Part shown: positions 1 to 8,461 of the stretch, piece by piece
How the letters are laid out: the number at the start of each line of letters is the position of its first letter
Position numbering within the stretch: the stretch's first letter is position 1
Assembly (NCBI GenBank): GCA_030613285.1
Contig: JAUWME010000021.1
Coordinates: 1 to 12,471, forward strand
DNA: 12,471 nucleotides
DNA from: Candidatus Zymogenus sp.
GTDB lineage: Bacteria > Desulfobacterota > Zymogenia > Zymogenales > Zymogenaceae
Direction of reading: 5' to 3'
Notes under the pieces: generated by a model
Databases searched by the model: none
Seen by the model: only the letters and a program-made list of their open reading frames with translations
What the model was told of the DNA's origin: nothing
Position numbers and translations under genes: made by a program

Positions 1-327
1 AAGTCTCTTCAACCTGAAAAATACAACAGTAGCGATTAAGCCCCCCAAAAAGGCGCCGTACCAGACCATTCCCCCTTCCCAGATCATCAATGCCCTCAAG
101 GGATTATCAAGGTAATAATTGTAATTTACAATGATGTAGACAATCCTTGACCCCAAAATGGCCGACAAAAGCATCCAAAAGCCGATATCCACCCCCGTGT
201 CGATGTCAAAGCCGTGCTTTTTTACTTCGTAGAGAAACAAGAGAAAGCTCGACATAAACGCGAGGGCGAGAAAAAATCCGTAAGTGTATATGGTGAAAGG
301 TCCAAGATTCAAAAGGTATGGATGCAT
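1..327 (-). CDS. lgt: Prolipoprotein diacylglyceryl transferase, N-terminal part (cut by window edge)
   Basis: Lgt moves diacylglycerol from phosphatidylglycerol to the lipobox Cys of prolipoproteins at the inner membrane, the first step of lipoprotein maturation. Only the first 109 residues lie here; the rest runs off position 1. The N-terminus MHPYLLNLGPFTIYTYG (1-17) is the typical Lgt start leading into the first membrane helix. The GSRIVY stretch (59-64) and the WEGGMVWYGAFLGG block (83-96) match the conserved Lgt signature region. The start ATG (325-327) has a good Shine-Dalgarno, GAGGAG, which overlaps the end of lspA. The gap to the lspA stop is 7 bp, so the two are clearly co-transcribed and probably translationally linked. 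LspA, the next enzyme of the same pathway, is encoded directly upstream. The catalytic region lies mostly outside the window and cannot be checked. Confidence 0.93.
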   Translation of the reverse strand, partial: MHPYLLNLGPFTIYTYGFFLALAFMSSFLLFLYEVKKHGFDIDTGVDIGFWMLLSAILGSRIVYIIVNYNYYLDNPLRALMIWEGGMVWYGAFLGGLIATVVFFRLKRL

Positions 328-334
328 AAATCTT

Positions 335-862
335 TTACTCCTCAGTTGCTGCCAATTTTTCTCGCTTTGGCTCGGCTATGAGAAGCTCATAGGCTAATAG
401 CCCAATTCCTATGGATATGGCAGAATCGGCGATGTTAAACACGGGCCAGTGGAGCCTGTAAATATGCATACTGATAAAGTCCCTTACTCCACCAAGAAGA
501 ATCCTGTCGATGAGGTTTCCAATTGCACCGGAAAAGACCAAAGACAAAGAGACAATATAAAGTGTTTTGTCCTTTTTGGCCATAGCAAAAAGGTATAGTA
601 TTAATAGCATTGCAACTGCCGAAACCCCAATCAGGAAGGGGATTTTGGAACTACTGGAAAGGTGAGACATAATCCCAAAGGCGGCGCCTGTGTTCATTAT
701 GTAGTGGATATCGAAAAAGTTGGGAATTACGGTCAATAGCTCATCTACCCTGAAGTTCTTATCAATGTAAATCTTGGTTATCTGATCCAGAGTTACAACA
801 ACTGTCGTTATTACTGTAAGAAAAATGTATTTTGGGATATCGTTTAAAGTAGGGAGTTTCAT
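335..862 (-). CDS. lspA: Lipoprotein signal peptidase (signal peptidase II)
   Basis: Aspartic protease of the inner membrane that removes the signal peptide from prolipoproteins after Lgt has lipidated them. With the start at 862 the protein has 175 residues, a normal family length. Visible motifs: DQITK (26-30), IMNTGAAFG (55-63), GNLIDR (115-120), GGVRDF (124-129) and FNIADS (142-147). By family alignment the catalytic Asp pair is D128 and D146. Four hydrophobic segments fit the expected topology. A longer frame could begin at 895, but the ATG at 860-862 is preferred: it shares its A with the TGA stop of ileS (TGATG), the classical coupling arrangement, and has GAAGGA a suitable distance upstream inside ileS. 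It lies between ileS and lgt in one operon. Confidence 0.97.
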   Translation of the reverse strand: MKLPTLNDIPKYIFLTVITTVVVTLDQITKIYIDKNFRVDELLTVIPNFFDIHYIMNTGAAFGIMSHLSSSSKIPFLIGVSAVAMLLILYLFAMAKKDKTLYIVSLSLVFSGAIGNLIDRILLGGVRDFISMHIYRLHWPVFNIADSAISIGIGLLAYELLIAEPKREKLAATEE

Positions 863-3657
863 CAATCTGTTCCTTCTTCGAGGTTTTTGACACATCGCAA
901 ACAGACATCTATATGTTTTTTGTCCGATCCAATATCTTCAGTGTAGTTCCAACACCTGGGACATTTGTCTCCCAGGGCTTTTTGTACCGCTACAAAAAGG
1001 TTGGGAAGCTCCTCGCTTTCAAAACCATTCTCAAGGGGTGTGTCAACAATTTCCACCTTCGAGACAATAAAAATATCTTTCAGGCTGTCAAAGTGTTCCT
1101 TTAAAAGCTCCAGCTTTTTCCCACCGGCAGAGATTGTAACGAGGGCATCAAGGGAATGCCCGATGATCTTTTCGCGCCTCGATTCCTCCAGGGCCTTTGT
1201 GACGACGCCTCGAATTTCGACTATTTCGTCCCAGTCCCTTTCTAGATCATCATCGGCAAATGAATCGTCCACGTTGGGAAACGACGTTATGTGGACGTTG
1301 TCCGTCTCATCGTTACCCGGAATCATCTTCCAAATCTCATCTGACGTAAACACCAAAATGGGCGCCATCAGCCTGACCAGACCGTGGAGGATTGTGTACA
1401 TGGTGCTCTGGGCGGCCCTTCTCATTTCGGAGCCGGCGGCTTTTGTGTAGAGCCTGTCTTTTAGGATATCGAGGTAAAATGCGCTGAGGTTCACAGAGTT
1501 AAAATTGTGGATGGTGTGATAGATGGTGTGAAACTGAAATTGCTCATATGCTGTTATGACCCTTTTTACAAGCTTGTTGTATTTTATAAGGAGATAGCGG
1601 TCGAGGTTCGTGTAGGCATCTCTATTAACAATGTCCTTTTTTGGGTCAAAGTCGTAGAGATTGCCAAGGATAAATCTTGAGGTGTTTCTGATTCTTCTGT
1701 AGGCCTCCGATTGCCTGTCTAATATTTCCCAAGAGATGCGGATGTCGTCTTTGTAGTCCTCGGAGCTTACCCAGAGCCTTAAGACCTCCGCACCATATTT
1801 TTGGATAACCTTTTCGGGAGCCAAGACGTTACCCAGAGATTTACTCATCTTCCTGCCGTCTCCGGCAACCAAAAACCCGTGGGTCAAGACTTCGTGATAT
1901 GGCGCCCGACCCCTTGTACCCACAGATGCCAACAGTGAGGAGTGAAACCAACCACGATGCTGATCGCTCCCCTCAAGGTACATATCAGCAACGTCTTTTA
2001 GTCCCGGTCTTTTTTCGCAGACGGCGGCGTAGCTTGTTCCAGAGTCAAACCATACGTCGAGGATGTCCTCCTCCTTTTCAAACTCCTTCCCGCCGCATTC
2101 TGCACACTTGGCACCGGCGGCGATAAGCTCACTTGTGTCCTTATCAAACCAGACGTCTGCACCCTCCTTTTCCACAAGAGTGGCGATTTTTTCAAGAGAT
2201 GCTTCATCAATGAACTCCACTCCGCACTCTTTGCAGAAAAAGACCGTGATGGGTACACCCCAGGATCGCTGCCGGGAGATGCACCAATCGGGGCGATTTT
2301 CTATCATCCCATAGATTCGCTCTCTTCCCCACTTTGGTATCCACTTGACCTTGTCAATTTCTTTTAATGCCTGCTCCCGCAAACCCTTTTTATCCATGGA
2401 GATGAACCACTGGGGTGTGGAGCGAAAGATGATGGGGTGTTTACATCGCCAGCAATGGGGATACTGGTGCTCTATTTTTTCTGATTTTAAAAGCGTTCCC
2501 GCATCAGTGAGCTTTTTGATCACATCATCGTTGGCATCAAAAACAAATTTGCCGGCAAAAAATTCCACTTCGTCTGTGAATTTCCCAAGGTTGTCCACCG
2601 GCGCATAGACTTCAAGGTCGTATCTTTGCCCCGAAAGGTAATCATCTTGGCCGTGGCCCGGGGCGGTGTGGACGGCTCCTGTTCCGGCTTCCAGTGTAAC
2701 GTAGTTTGCAAGGATTAAGAGTGACTCCCTGTCGTAGAGGGGATGTTTGGCTTTTTTCCCCTCAAGGAGGTTCCCAGAAAATTTTGCCAAAACTTTGTAG
2801 TCTCCCATCCCAAACGAGTTGAGGACGGTGTCGGCAAGTTCTTCTGCCAATATTAGCACCTCTCCTCCCTTGACTTCTGCCGCAACGTATTCAAAATTTG
2901 GGTGAAAGGCGATGGCAAGGTTTGCCGGGATGGTCCATGGGGTTGTGGTCCAAATCACAATCGATATATCTTTATCTTTTAGATCAGAAGAGATTTCTGA
3001 AAGGTCGTCAATCATTGGGAACTTGACGTAGATTGAATTTGAGGTGTGGTCGAAATATTCCACCTCCGCCTCTGCAAGCGCCGTTATGCAGGATGCGCAC
3101 CAATAGACCGGCTTTTTCCCCCGGTAGAGGGAACCGGAAAGGGCAAATTTGCCGAATTCCCTAACAATGGTAGCCTCATAGCCGTAGTTCATTGTCAGGT
3201 ACGGGTCGTCCCATTCCCCAAAGATTCCAAGGCGTTTAAACTCCTCTCTTTGGATATCGATGTATTTTTGGGCAAAAACTCTGCATCGCTTTCTGATGTC
3301 GCTCTTTGACATGGTGAGTTTCTTTTTCCCCAGTTCTTTATCTACCTGATGCTCTATGGGTAGGCCGTGGCAGTCCCATCCCGGAACGTAGTAGCTGTCA
3401 AAACCCATCATAAATCGCGATTTTACAATAATGTCTTTTAAGACTTTGTTCAGGGCCGTTCCCAGGTGGATATTGCCGTTGGCGTAGGGGGGGCCATCGT
3501 GGAGAATGTACTTCTCTCTCCCCTCTGATGCTGTCTTTATGAGGTCATACATCTTGATGGAATTCCAATGCTCCAAGAGTTCTGGCTCTCGCTTGGGGAG
3601 GTTTGCTTTCATTGGAAATTTGGTTTTAGGAAGGTTTAAAGTCTCTTTGTAGTCCAT
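862..3657 (-). CDS. ileS: Isoleucyl-tRNA synthetase
   Basis: Cytoplasmic class Ia synthetase that charges tRNA-Ile with isoleucine and edits misactivated valine. Its 931 residues are a full bacterial length. The start matches the family ([19 protein letters not shown]) and the ATG has GGAGAG just upstream. Landmarks: [16 protein letters not shown] around 56-71 (the HIGH-type signature, here HLGT), WDCHGLPIE (94-102), the editing domain with TTTPWT (237-242) and [16 protein letters not shown] (325-340), Cys pairs at 402/405 and 475/478, KMSKS (603-607), and a C-terminal zinc knuckle with Cys 899, 902, 919 and 922. The C-terminal zinc site fits the common bacterial IleRS type. The TGA stop overlaps the lspA start by one base. 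A sigma70-like promoter lies about 55 bp upstream. The leader is too short for a T-box, so regulation of that kind is absent. Confidence 0.98.
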   Translation of the reverse strand: MDYKETLNLPKTKFPMKANLPKREPELLEHWNSIKMYDLIKTASEGREKYILHDGPPYANGNIHLGTALNKVLKDIIVKSRFMMGFDSYYVPGWDCHGLPIEHQVDKELGKKKLTMSKSDIRKRCRVFAQKYIDIQREEFKRLGIFGEWDDPYLTMNYGYEATIVREFGKFALSGSLYRGKKPVYWCASCITALAEAEVEYFDHTSNSIYVKFPMIDDLSEISSDLKDKDISIVIWTTTPWTIPANLAIAFHPNFEYVAAEVKGGEVLILAEELADTVLNSFGMGDYKVLAKFSGNLLEGKKAKHPLYDRESLLILANYVTLEAGTGAVHTAPGHGQDDYLSGQRYDLEVYAPVDNLGKFTDEVEFFAGKFVFDANDDVIKKLTDAGTLLKSEKIEHQYPHCWRCKHPIIFRSTPQWFISMDKKGLREQALKEIDKVKWIPKWGRERIYGMIENRPDWCISRQRSWGVPITVFFCKECGVEFIDEASLEKIATLVEKEGADVWFDKDTSELIAAGAKCAECGGKEFEKEEDILDVWFDSGTSYAAVCEKRPGLKDVADMYLEGSDQHRGWFHSSLLASVGTRGRAPYHEVLTHGFLVAGDGRKMSKSLGNVLAPEKVIQKYGAEVLRLWVSSEDYKDDIRISWEILDRQSEAYRRIRNTSRFILGNLYDFDPKKDIVNRDAYTNLDRYLLIKYNKLVKRVITAYEQFQFHTIYHTIHNFNSVNLSAFYLDILKDRLYTKAAGSEMRRAAQSTMYTILHGLVRLMAPILVFTSDEIWKMIPGNDETDNVHITSFPNVDDSFADDDLERDWDEIVEIRGVVTKALEESRREKIIGHSLDALVTISAGGKKLELLKEHFDSLKDIFIVSKVEIVDTPLENGFESEELPNLFVAVQKALGDKCPRCWNYTEDIGSDKKHIDVCLRCVKNLEEGTD

Positions 3658-4026
3658 TATCTCTCCGCTCTTGTGAAAAAAAGGTCGTAACCATTTTTAG
3701 GTAAACTTTTTAAGTATAAATCAATATGGAAATTTGTCAAGGGAAAAGGGCTGCAATAATAGCTTTTGGGAATATACTTTTCAAGGTCGAAAATGTCATC
3801 GTCATTTATGGTGGAGTTCTTGCTTTAAGAAGACAAAGAGATGACTAAAGTTTTTTCAATCAGGCAAGATGACTGCGTGATGTTTCATGTCAAATTACAA
3901 AAACTCACTGGGACAGTTCAAAAATAATTGCTTTTATTAGAAAGCGCGATCGCAGCATGAATAAAGTGTCAAAGGGAAAAAGCATCAACAAAAAACACTC
4001 CCCCACTACCCATATTTCCCAATATT
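3658..4026. other. Intergenic region upstream of ileS
   Basis: This 369-bp gap between the phosphate transporter gene and ileS has no open frame of useful length on either strand. It holds the ileS promoter (3713-3740) and a leader of about 50 nt. I found no convincing hairpin plus U-tract for the upstream transporter gene, so how that transcript ends is unclear. The remaining 3741-4026 is AT-rich and shows nothing I can assign. Confidence 0.6.
3713..3740 (-). promoter_or_regulatory. Predicted sigma70-type promoter of the ileS-lspA-lgt operon
   Basis: Read on the minus strand: -35 TTGACA (3735-3740, consensus), a 16-bp spacer, -10 TATACT (3713-3718). The start of transcription would fall near 3706, giving a leader of about 50 nt before the ileS ATG. 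The position and the perfect -35 box make it the likely promoter of the three-gene operon. Confidence 0.75.
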
Positions 4027-5712
4027 CTATTTGATTCCTACCACGCCTTCAGCAATGTTAAAGGTGTGGTCTCCAATCTTCTCGAAGTTTGTCAACATAT
4101 CGATGAAAATAAGCCCCGGATCGACTTTACATTTCCCCTTGTTAAGTCTGTTGACGTGGTCTTGTCTGAAGGTGTCTTCCAGATAGTTTATCCTTTTTTC
4201 GTAGCGATTTGCCTCTGGCTTTATTGTTAAGTCTTTTCTCTCCATACTTTCAATTACGAAATTAAGAAACTTCCTCGACACTTGATATATCTCTCGGATG
4301 TTCTCCGTAGCCTCATCAGTAAAATCAAGTTTATTCACCTTCTTTCGTTCAATTAGCTGGCTCAGGTTCTCGCAGTGATCCCCAATCCTTTCGATGTTGT
4401 TTACCATATTGATGATCGATGTAATCTCCCGGGATATTTCAGGGGTGATGGACTCCTGGGATATTCTGACCGAGTATTCGGTAATCTCCCGCTGGAGTAA
4501 ATCCACGGTGCTCTCCATCTTCCTTACATTGTCAAGTCGCTTCATATCCCCGTCAAATAGGGCCCTCATGCACTCGTCTAACATTTCAAGGGATATCTGT
4601 GACATACGGATTGTCTCATTTCTTGCTTCACCAATGGCAATACTTGGGGTAGAGACGACCTTCCCATCAAGGTACTTCAGGTGAAACTCCACCTCTTCCT
4701 CCTCGCCCGGTATCATCCATGTTACAACCTTTACCAGAGCACCGATTAGGGGCAAAAAGAGAAGGTTGTTTACCACGTTGAAAATTGTATGGGCGTTGGC
4801 AATGTGCCTGGCAGCAAAGGGGACATCCCCCACATTCATATTGTATAGTGCCGCCTCCTCGGTTGTTTTGATGATAAGGTTTACATCTCCCGGTGTTACC
4901 CAATTCACGAGCTTAATATAGTAGGGCATTAAGATAAAAATATAGGCAACACCTATGACATTGAACATGGTGTGAGCCCTGGCTGTCCTTTTGGCGGTTA
5001 TATTAGTTCCAATGGACGCCAATTCCGCGGTTATTGTGGTTCCGATGTTGTCACCCAGAATCAGGGCAACACTTGTGGGAAACGAAATCAGGCCGGTGCT
5101 GGCCAACACCATCGTTATTCCCACTGTAACAGACGAGCTCTGCATCATCATGGTAAAAATCGTACCAATAACAAGGGCCATAAAGGGAAAACCATCAAGG
5201 CTGGCAAAGAAATCAAGAACCGCTTGAGAACCTTTCATAAAGGCAAAGGCATCCTTCATGGTGGCAAGCCCAAAGAAGATGAGCCCAAAACCCATCAGGG
5301 CCTCCCCCAAATAGATGAGTTTTTCTTTTTTTGCAAATAGCTTTAGGACAACGCCCACACCGATTAAAGGCAGGGCATAGTTCTGGACTTTAAAAGCGAT
5401 CATCTGGGCGGTCACCGTAGTGCCGATGTTGGCGCCCAACACAACCCCGATGGCCTGGGCAAGGTTGATTAGGCCAGCATTGACGAGGCTGACTGTCATG
5501 ACAGTGGTAGCGGAGCTCGACTGGATTATGGCGGTTACAAATATTCCTGTTATCAATGCCAAAAATCGATTTTTGGTTATGCTTTTAAGGAAATTCCTCA
5601 TGCGATCCCCGGCGTATTTTTGGAGACCGTCGCTCATTGTGCGGATTCCCAGAAAGAAGAGACCCAGTCCTCCCATTATGCCAAAGATTATTGTTTGTAC
5701 CGGTACGTCCAT
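4027..5712 (-). CDS. Na+/phosphate cotransporter (NaPi-II family) with C-terminal PhoU-like domain
   Basis: Inner-membrane carrier of 561 residues, related to the NptA/YjbB proteins that move inorganic phosphate with sodium. The membrane part (about 1-335) contains the two inverted family repeats. QSSSATT (64-70) is followed by LGANIGTT (92-99), and QSSSVT (191-196) by LGDNIGTT (219-226). The paired QSSS motifs are the substrate and sodium site of the family. The soluble C-terminus (about 360-561) is a helical PhoU-like domain with ERIGDH (441-446) and EKIGDH (544-549), the expected metal-binding repeats. The start ATG at 5712 has GGAG about nine bases upstream. No pst or pho genes are nearby, so the direction of transport (import, or export as reported for E. 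coli YjbB) cannot be told. It stands alone, with gaps of 225 bp before and 369 bp after. Confidence 0.93.
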   Translation of the reverse strand: MDVPVQTIIFGIMGGLGLFFLGIRTMSDGLQKYAGDRMRNFLKSITKNRFLALITGIFVTAIIQSSSATTVMTVSLVNAGLINLAQAIGVVLGANIGTTVTAQMIAFKVQNYALPLIGVGVVLKLFAKKEKLIYLGEALMGFGLIFFGLATMKDAFAFMKGSQAVLDFFASLDGFPFMALVIGTIFTMMMQSSSVTVGITMVLASTGLISFPTSVALILGDNIGTTITAELASIGTNITAKRTARAHTMFNVIGVAYIFILMPYYIKLVNWVTPGDVNLIIKTTEEAALYNMNVGDVPFAARHIANAHTIFNVVNNLLFLPLIGALVKVVTWMIPGEEEEVEFHLKYLDGKVVSTPSIAIGEARNETIRMSQISLEMLDECMRALFDGDMKRLDNVRKMESTVDLLQREITEYSVRISQESITPEISREITSIINMVNNIERIGDHCENLSQLIERKKVNKLDFTDEATENIREIYQVSRKFLNFVIESMERKDLTIKPEANRYEKRINYLEDTFRQDHVNRLNKGKCKVDPGLIFIDMLTNFEKIGDHTFNIAEGVVGIK

Positions 5713-5787
5713 ATATAAATACTCCGAGACTATTAATTATTGTAAGTTGTGCTAATCCCAAATTGCCACAAAAAACGTGACAACCTT

Positions 5788-5819
5788 TCTCCTAACTCTC
5801 CAACATTCTAACCTTCTAA
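5788..5819. repeat. Four imperfect tandem 8-bp repeats upstream of the phosphate transporter
   Basis: Plus-strand units are TCTCCTAA, CTCTCCAA, CATTCTAA and CCTTCTAA, head to tail without spacers. Each ends in AA and is pyrimidine-rich. They lie about 75-105 bp upstream of the transporter start, in the 225-bp gap after the lipoprotein gene. The spacing does not match the 11-bp period of known Pho boxes. They may be low-complexity sequence or a regulatory site. The rest of that gap shows nothing clear. Confidence 0.5.
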
Positions 5820-5937
5820 TTCATCGGTTACAATCAAAATATTGCAACAATCCTGCCCCTCACAATTCCAAACGCCTTTTTTATATCCAATAATGAGGAA
5901 GATTTCAAGGAAATTCGTAATCAAAATACAAATAATG

Positions 5938-6771
5938 TTATTTCTTGATTCTTTTTATATCTTCCTCAACGCTCAACACACTCCCGGAATCGTCAATTGT
6001 GACGATAGTGTTTGGTTTACCCTCCCCGAGCACATAAACTACGTGCCAAACTGGTTTATTACCCCCTCGTCCTAATATAACAATAATCGTAATTCTTTTA
6101 GTGTTGTCGATATTAGGGAACCTCTCATCAGCCAATGCAGAATCCAATGCCCCGGCATACCCAAGCTTCAACTGTTTGAGAAACCTTTTTGTCTTAATGG
6201 CACCGTGCTTCATCTTTTTGGCCAAAGCTCTAATGTCATGCTCTTTTTTAACATCCCTCCTAATAACATCTCCCGTATTGTCATCGACAACTATTTCCAT
6301 CAGTTTGATTTTCTGGAACATGACCTTAACGCTCCAAACCCTGTTCTGGGGAAGGCCGTATATTGTTACCCTCACCGGCAGGGTTGAGGTGATTTTTTTG
6401 TAATCTTCGTTATCTTTCAACTTTAGCATAACGTCCAAGGGATTCATAGTTAATGCGTTTATTGTGGTCGAAGGCTCTGGCGTTGATTCTGGCCCAACGG
6501 TGGTTGGCGGCGTATCCACATCTGGTACATCTGGAGCTGGTCTCGGTTCGGGGGTAATATCATTAGGTGGAGCCTGTGGCGGGGGAGGGGGAGTTCCATC
6601 AGGAGGGTTTTCGATTGTTTCTGGAGTAACGGCCGTGGGGGAGTCCTCAATGACGATCTTCAGGCTTTCCTCGTTGTCACTGCAGGCTGCGGTCAACATC
6701 AATATTAAAACTAATATAGTCCCCAATGTCAATCTAAAAAAAACTGTTCTTTTGACATATGCTCTATTCAT
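5938..6771 (-). CDS. Proline-rich lipoprotein with two PepSY-like segments, coupled to adenylate cyclase
   Basis: Predicted 277-residue envelope lipoprotein of no family I recognise firmly. The signal peptide has basic residues at 3-13, a hydrophobic core at 14-26, and LTAAC with lipid Cys 30. Thr at -3 is less usual, but Leu at -4 and Ala at -1/-2 fit. Ser 31 suggests outer-membrane sorting by the E. coli rule. Residues 55-100 are a Pro/Thr/Asp linker containing a run of five prolines. The folded part (about 105-277) looks like two related halves, each with an aromatic beta strand followed by a turn and acidic strand: VWSVKV to VVDDNTGDVI (145-170) and VWHVVYVLG to IVTIDDSGSVL (241-266). This pattern resembles PepSY domains; that is my inference. 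A GTG frame begins at 6786, but the ATG at 6771 is preceded by AAGGAG six bases upstream and is the real start. It overlaps the cyclase stop by 8 bp. Confidence 0.85.
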   Translation of the reverse strand: MNRAYVKRTVFFRLTLGTILVLILMLTAACSDNEESLKIVIEDSPTAVTPETIENPPDGTPPPPPQAPPNDITPEPRPAPDVPDVDTPPTTVGPESTPEPSTTINALTMNPLDVMLKLKDNEDYKKITSTLPVRVTIYGLPQNRVWSVKVMFQKIKLMEIVVDDNTGDVIRRDVKKEHDIRALAKKMKHGAIKTKRFLKQLKLGYAGALDSALADERFPNIDNTKRITIIVILGRGGNKPVWHVVYVLGEGKPNTIVTIDDSGSVLSVEEDIKRIKK

Positions 6772-8221
6772 TTTTTTCTCCTTCACTTTTTTTTACACCC
6801 AAAACAGCAAAAATCTTGATATTCCTTTTTAGTCCTTTTAGGGTTTGAGGCGGAAGTTCCTGTGCTACCAACCTGTTCTTCGTTTTTAGATATGTACTTT
6901 CGCTAATTAACACCTGCCCCTTTTCTGTGATAGACTCAATTCGTTGTGCCACATTTACAGTATCTCCAATGACGGTATATTCCATCTTCTTCTCAGAGCC
7001 AATGATTCCCGCTACGGCTTCTCCCGTGTTTATCCCAATCCCGATAGAGAGAGGATGCTTCCCCTGACGCTCACGCCTTGCGTTCAGTGCCACGAGCCCA
7101 CTCTGCATCTCCAAGGCGGTCATAACCGCTCTCAGTGGCGGCTGTTCTTGATCCAAGGGGGCATTCCAAAATGCCATGATGGCATCGCCAATAAATTTGT
7201 CGAGGACGCCCTCGTATTTGAAGATGACGTCAATCATCACGGAAAAATAGTCGTTCAGTGTGGAAACCAGCTCCACCGGCGGGGTTTTTTCTGCCATAGG
7301 GGTAAAGCCCCTGATGTCGGCAAAGAGAACAGTTACTATCCTTTTCTCGCCAGTCAGGACAATTTTATTCTTCTGGGATAGAAGCTGGTCGGCAATCTCC
7401 CTCGTCACATATCTTTTAAAGGTATCTCTAATAAACTCCCGCTCCTTTAATCCCTCGGTCATTTTGTTAAAGCTATCTGCCAAAAAGCCAATCTCGTCAG
7501 TTGTCGTTACCGACACCCTTGTTGTAAAATTTCCGTCCGCCACTTTTTCCATGCCGGAAACGAGGGAAATTATCGGGCGGGTCAACCTGTTTGAAAAGAA
7601 AAACGACACGGCAATCGTCAAAATAATGAGAAGCAAAGTAACCGCAAGAGATTTCCCCACCATCTCCCAGATGCCCCTCTGAAGGTTTTTGAGATAGTAA
7701 CCCAGATAGATCGACGATTTTATCTCCATCGTATCTCTGTCGGTGATGGAAACCTCAACTTTCTTAAGACCCTCAATGTTAAGATTCACCATCTCGGCGG
7801 GATCAACCTCAATATCGGAATCCGATCCTCGAAGGCTCGCCTTCGGGTTAATTGTTGATACACTATATTTACCCTCCTCATCTTCAATGATGATATAGAC
7901 CAGATCGAGATTGTAACTTTTGGTCTCATACTTTACAGAGTAGAGGGAGTTTATCCACCGAACAAAATTCTCTCTGGGCATAGTATCCATCGTAAGTTTG
8001 ATCATCGTTGCAATCCCGGCTATTCTGAGGTCGGCATCGTTCTTTTTTGTGGCCACCTCTCGATTTATGGTGATAGTTGTCATAATGCCCATAACGATGA
8101 CAATAATTAGTGTCATAACAAGGGCCATCTTATATTTGAGAGCCATACCCCTTTTGTAACCCGACTTTCCAGCTCCCTCCCCTTTAGCCTTGGCATCTTT
8201 AGTTATACTATTCTTCTCCAT
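6764..8221 (-). CDS. Membrane-bound class III adenylate cyclase with periplasmic sensor and HAMP domain
   Basis: Predicted to make cAMP from ATP in response to an envelope signal. Order in 485 residues: basic cytoplasmic tail (1-30), membrane helix (31-50), periplasmic domain of about 140 residues (51-190), second helix (191-210), HAMP (about 211-263), class III catalytic domain (about 290-476). Catalytic residues are all present. Metal Asp are D302 in LFADIRGF and D346 in KFIGDAIMAFW, and the transition-state pair is N423 and R427 in NVAQR. The purine-specifying pair is K342 and T416, a Lys/Thr set typical of bacterial adenylate rather than guanylate cyclases. The domain should act as a homodimer. 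GGGAG precedes the ATG. The periplasmic domain matches no family I can name. A lipoprotein gene overlaps its 3' end, suggesting a functional pair. Confidence 0.93.
   Translation of the reverse strand: MEKNSITKDAKAKGEGAGKSGYKRGMALKYKMALVMTLIIVIVMGIMTTITINREVATKKNDADLRIAGIATMIKLTMDTMPRENFVRWINSLYSVKYETKSYNLDLVYIIIEDEEGKYSVSTINPKASLRGSDSDIEVDPAEMVNLNIEGLKKVEVSITDRDTMEIKSSIYLGYYLKNLQRGIWEMVGKSLAVTLLLIILTIAVSFFFSNRLTRPIISLVSGMEKVADGNFTTRVSVTTTDEIGFLADSFNKMTEGLKEREFIRDTFKRYVTREIADQLLSQKNKIVLTGEKRIVTVLFADIRGFTPMAEKTPPVELVSTLNDYFSVMIDVIFKYEGVLDKFIGDAIMAFWNAPLDQEQPPLRAVMTALEMQSGLVALNARRERQGKHPLSIGIGINTGEAVAGIIGSEKKMEYTVIGDTVNVAQRIESITEKGQVLISESTYLKTKNRLVAQELPPQTLKGLKRNIKIFAVLGVKKSEGEKNE
6778..6783 (-). 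promoter_or_regulatory. Shine-Dalgarno AAGGAG that fixes the lipoprotein start
   Basis: AAGGAG on the minus strand, six bases before the ATG at 6771-6769. It lies inside the last codons of the cyclase gene, so ribosomes finishing the cyclase arrive on it. It rules out the upstream GTG at 6786, which would place the site inside the reading frame. Confidence 0.8.
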
Positions 8222-8267
8222 TATCAGCTCCCATGATAAAAGTCTACTCCAAAAAGTTTAAAATTGT

Positions 8268-8333
8268 GTCATTCACAGCTTGACTGGGGATCCAGAATGA
8301 TATTTACTGGATTCCCGTTTTCACGGTAATGAC
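8268..8333. repeat. Palindromic intergenic repeat, copy 1
   Basis: 66-bp imperfect palindrome beginning GTCATTC and ending GGTAATGAC. Inner arms GGGGATCCAG and CTGGATTCCC enclose a short AATGATATTTA loop, so the unit can fold as a branched hairpin on either strand. The middle (CAGCTTGACTGGGGATCCAG plus AATGATATT) is identical to copy 2. It lies upstream of the cyclase start, about 50 bp away. It looks like a dispersed REP/MITE-type element without coding capacity. Confidence 0.75.
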
Positions 8334-8340
8334 AAATTCT

Positions 8341-8407
8341 GTCATCCTCAGCTTGACTGGGGATCCAGAATGATATTCACTGGATTCCCGCTTTCCAAGG
8401 GAATGAC
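8341..8407. repeat. Palindromic intergenic repeat, copy 2
   Basis: 67-bp element in the same orientation as copy 1 and separated from it by 7 bp, with a unit period of 73 bp. It starts GTCATCC and ends GGAATGAC, with inner arms GGGGATCCAG and CTGGATTCCC around AATGATATTCA. Differences from copy 1 lie mainly in the last 25 bp and in a few bases of the left arm, where copy 2 is the better palindrome. It fills the gap between the histidine kinase and cyclase genes. Confidence 0.75.
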
Positions 8408-8461
8408 ATTTAATGCTCTTCTAATATTATCCATTTCCACAAAATACCAAAAGCACTTCGC

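Noticed and set aside
965..1450. 161-codon plus-strand frame
   Set aside because: It lies entirely antisense to ileS, whose conserved domains explain the DNA; the Ser-rich composition is typical of a shadow frame.
3658..3712. T-box or other riboswitch in the ileS leader
   Set aside because: The leader from the predicted start is only about 50 nt, without the T-box sequence or a terminator hairpin.
3946..3953. GCGATCGC palindrome (identical to the cyanobacterial HIP1 octamer)
   Set aside because: A single copy in 12 kb is compatible with chance, and nothing else suggests a cyanobacterium.
6772..6786. GTG start five codons upstream for the lipoprotein
   Set aside because: The perfect AAGGAG lies inside this extension and at ideal distance from the ATG at 6771.
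6464..6832. 122-codon plus-strand Gly/Ser/Val-rich frame
   Set aside because: It is the complement of the proline-rich linker of the lipoprotein; the glycine runs are the reverse of proline codons.
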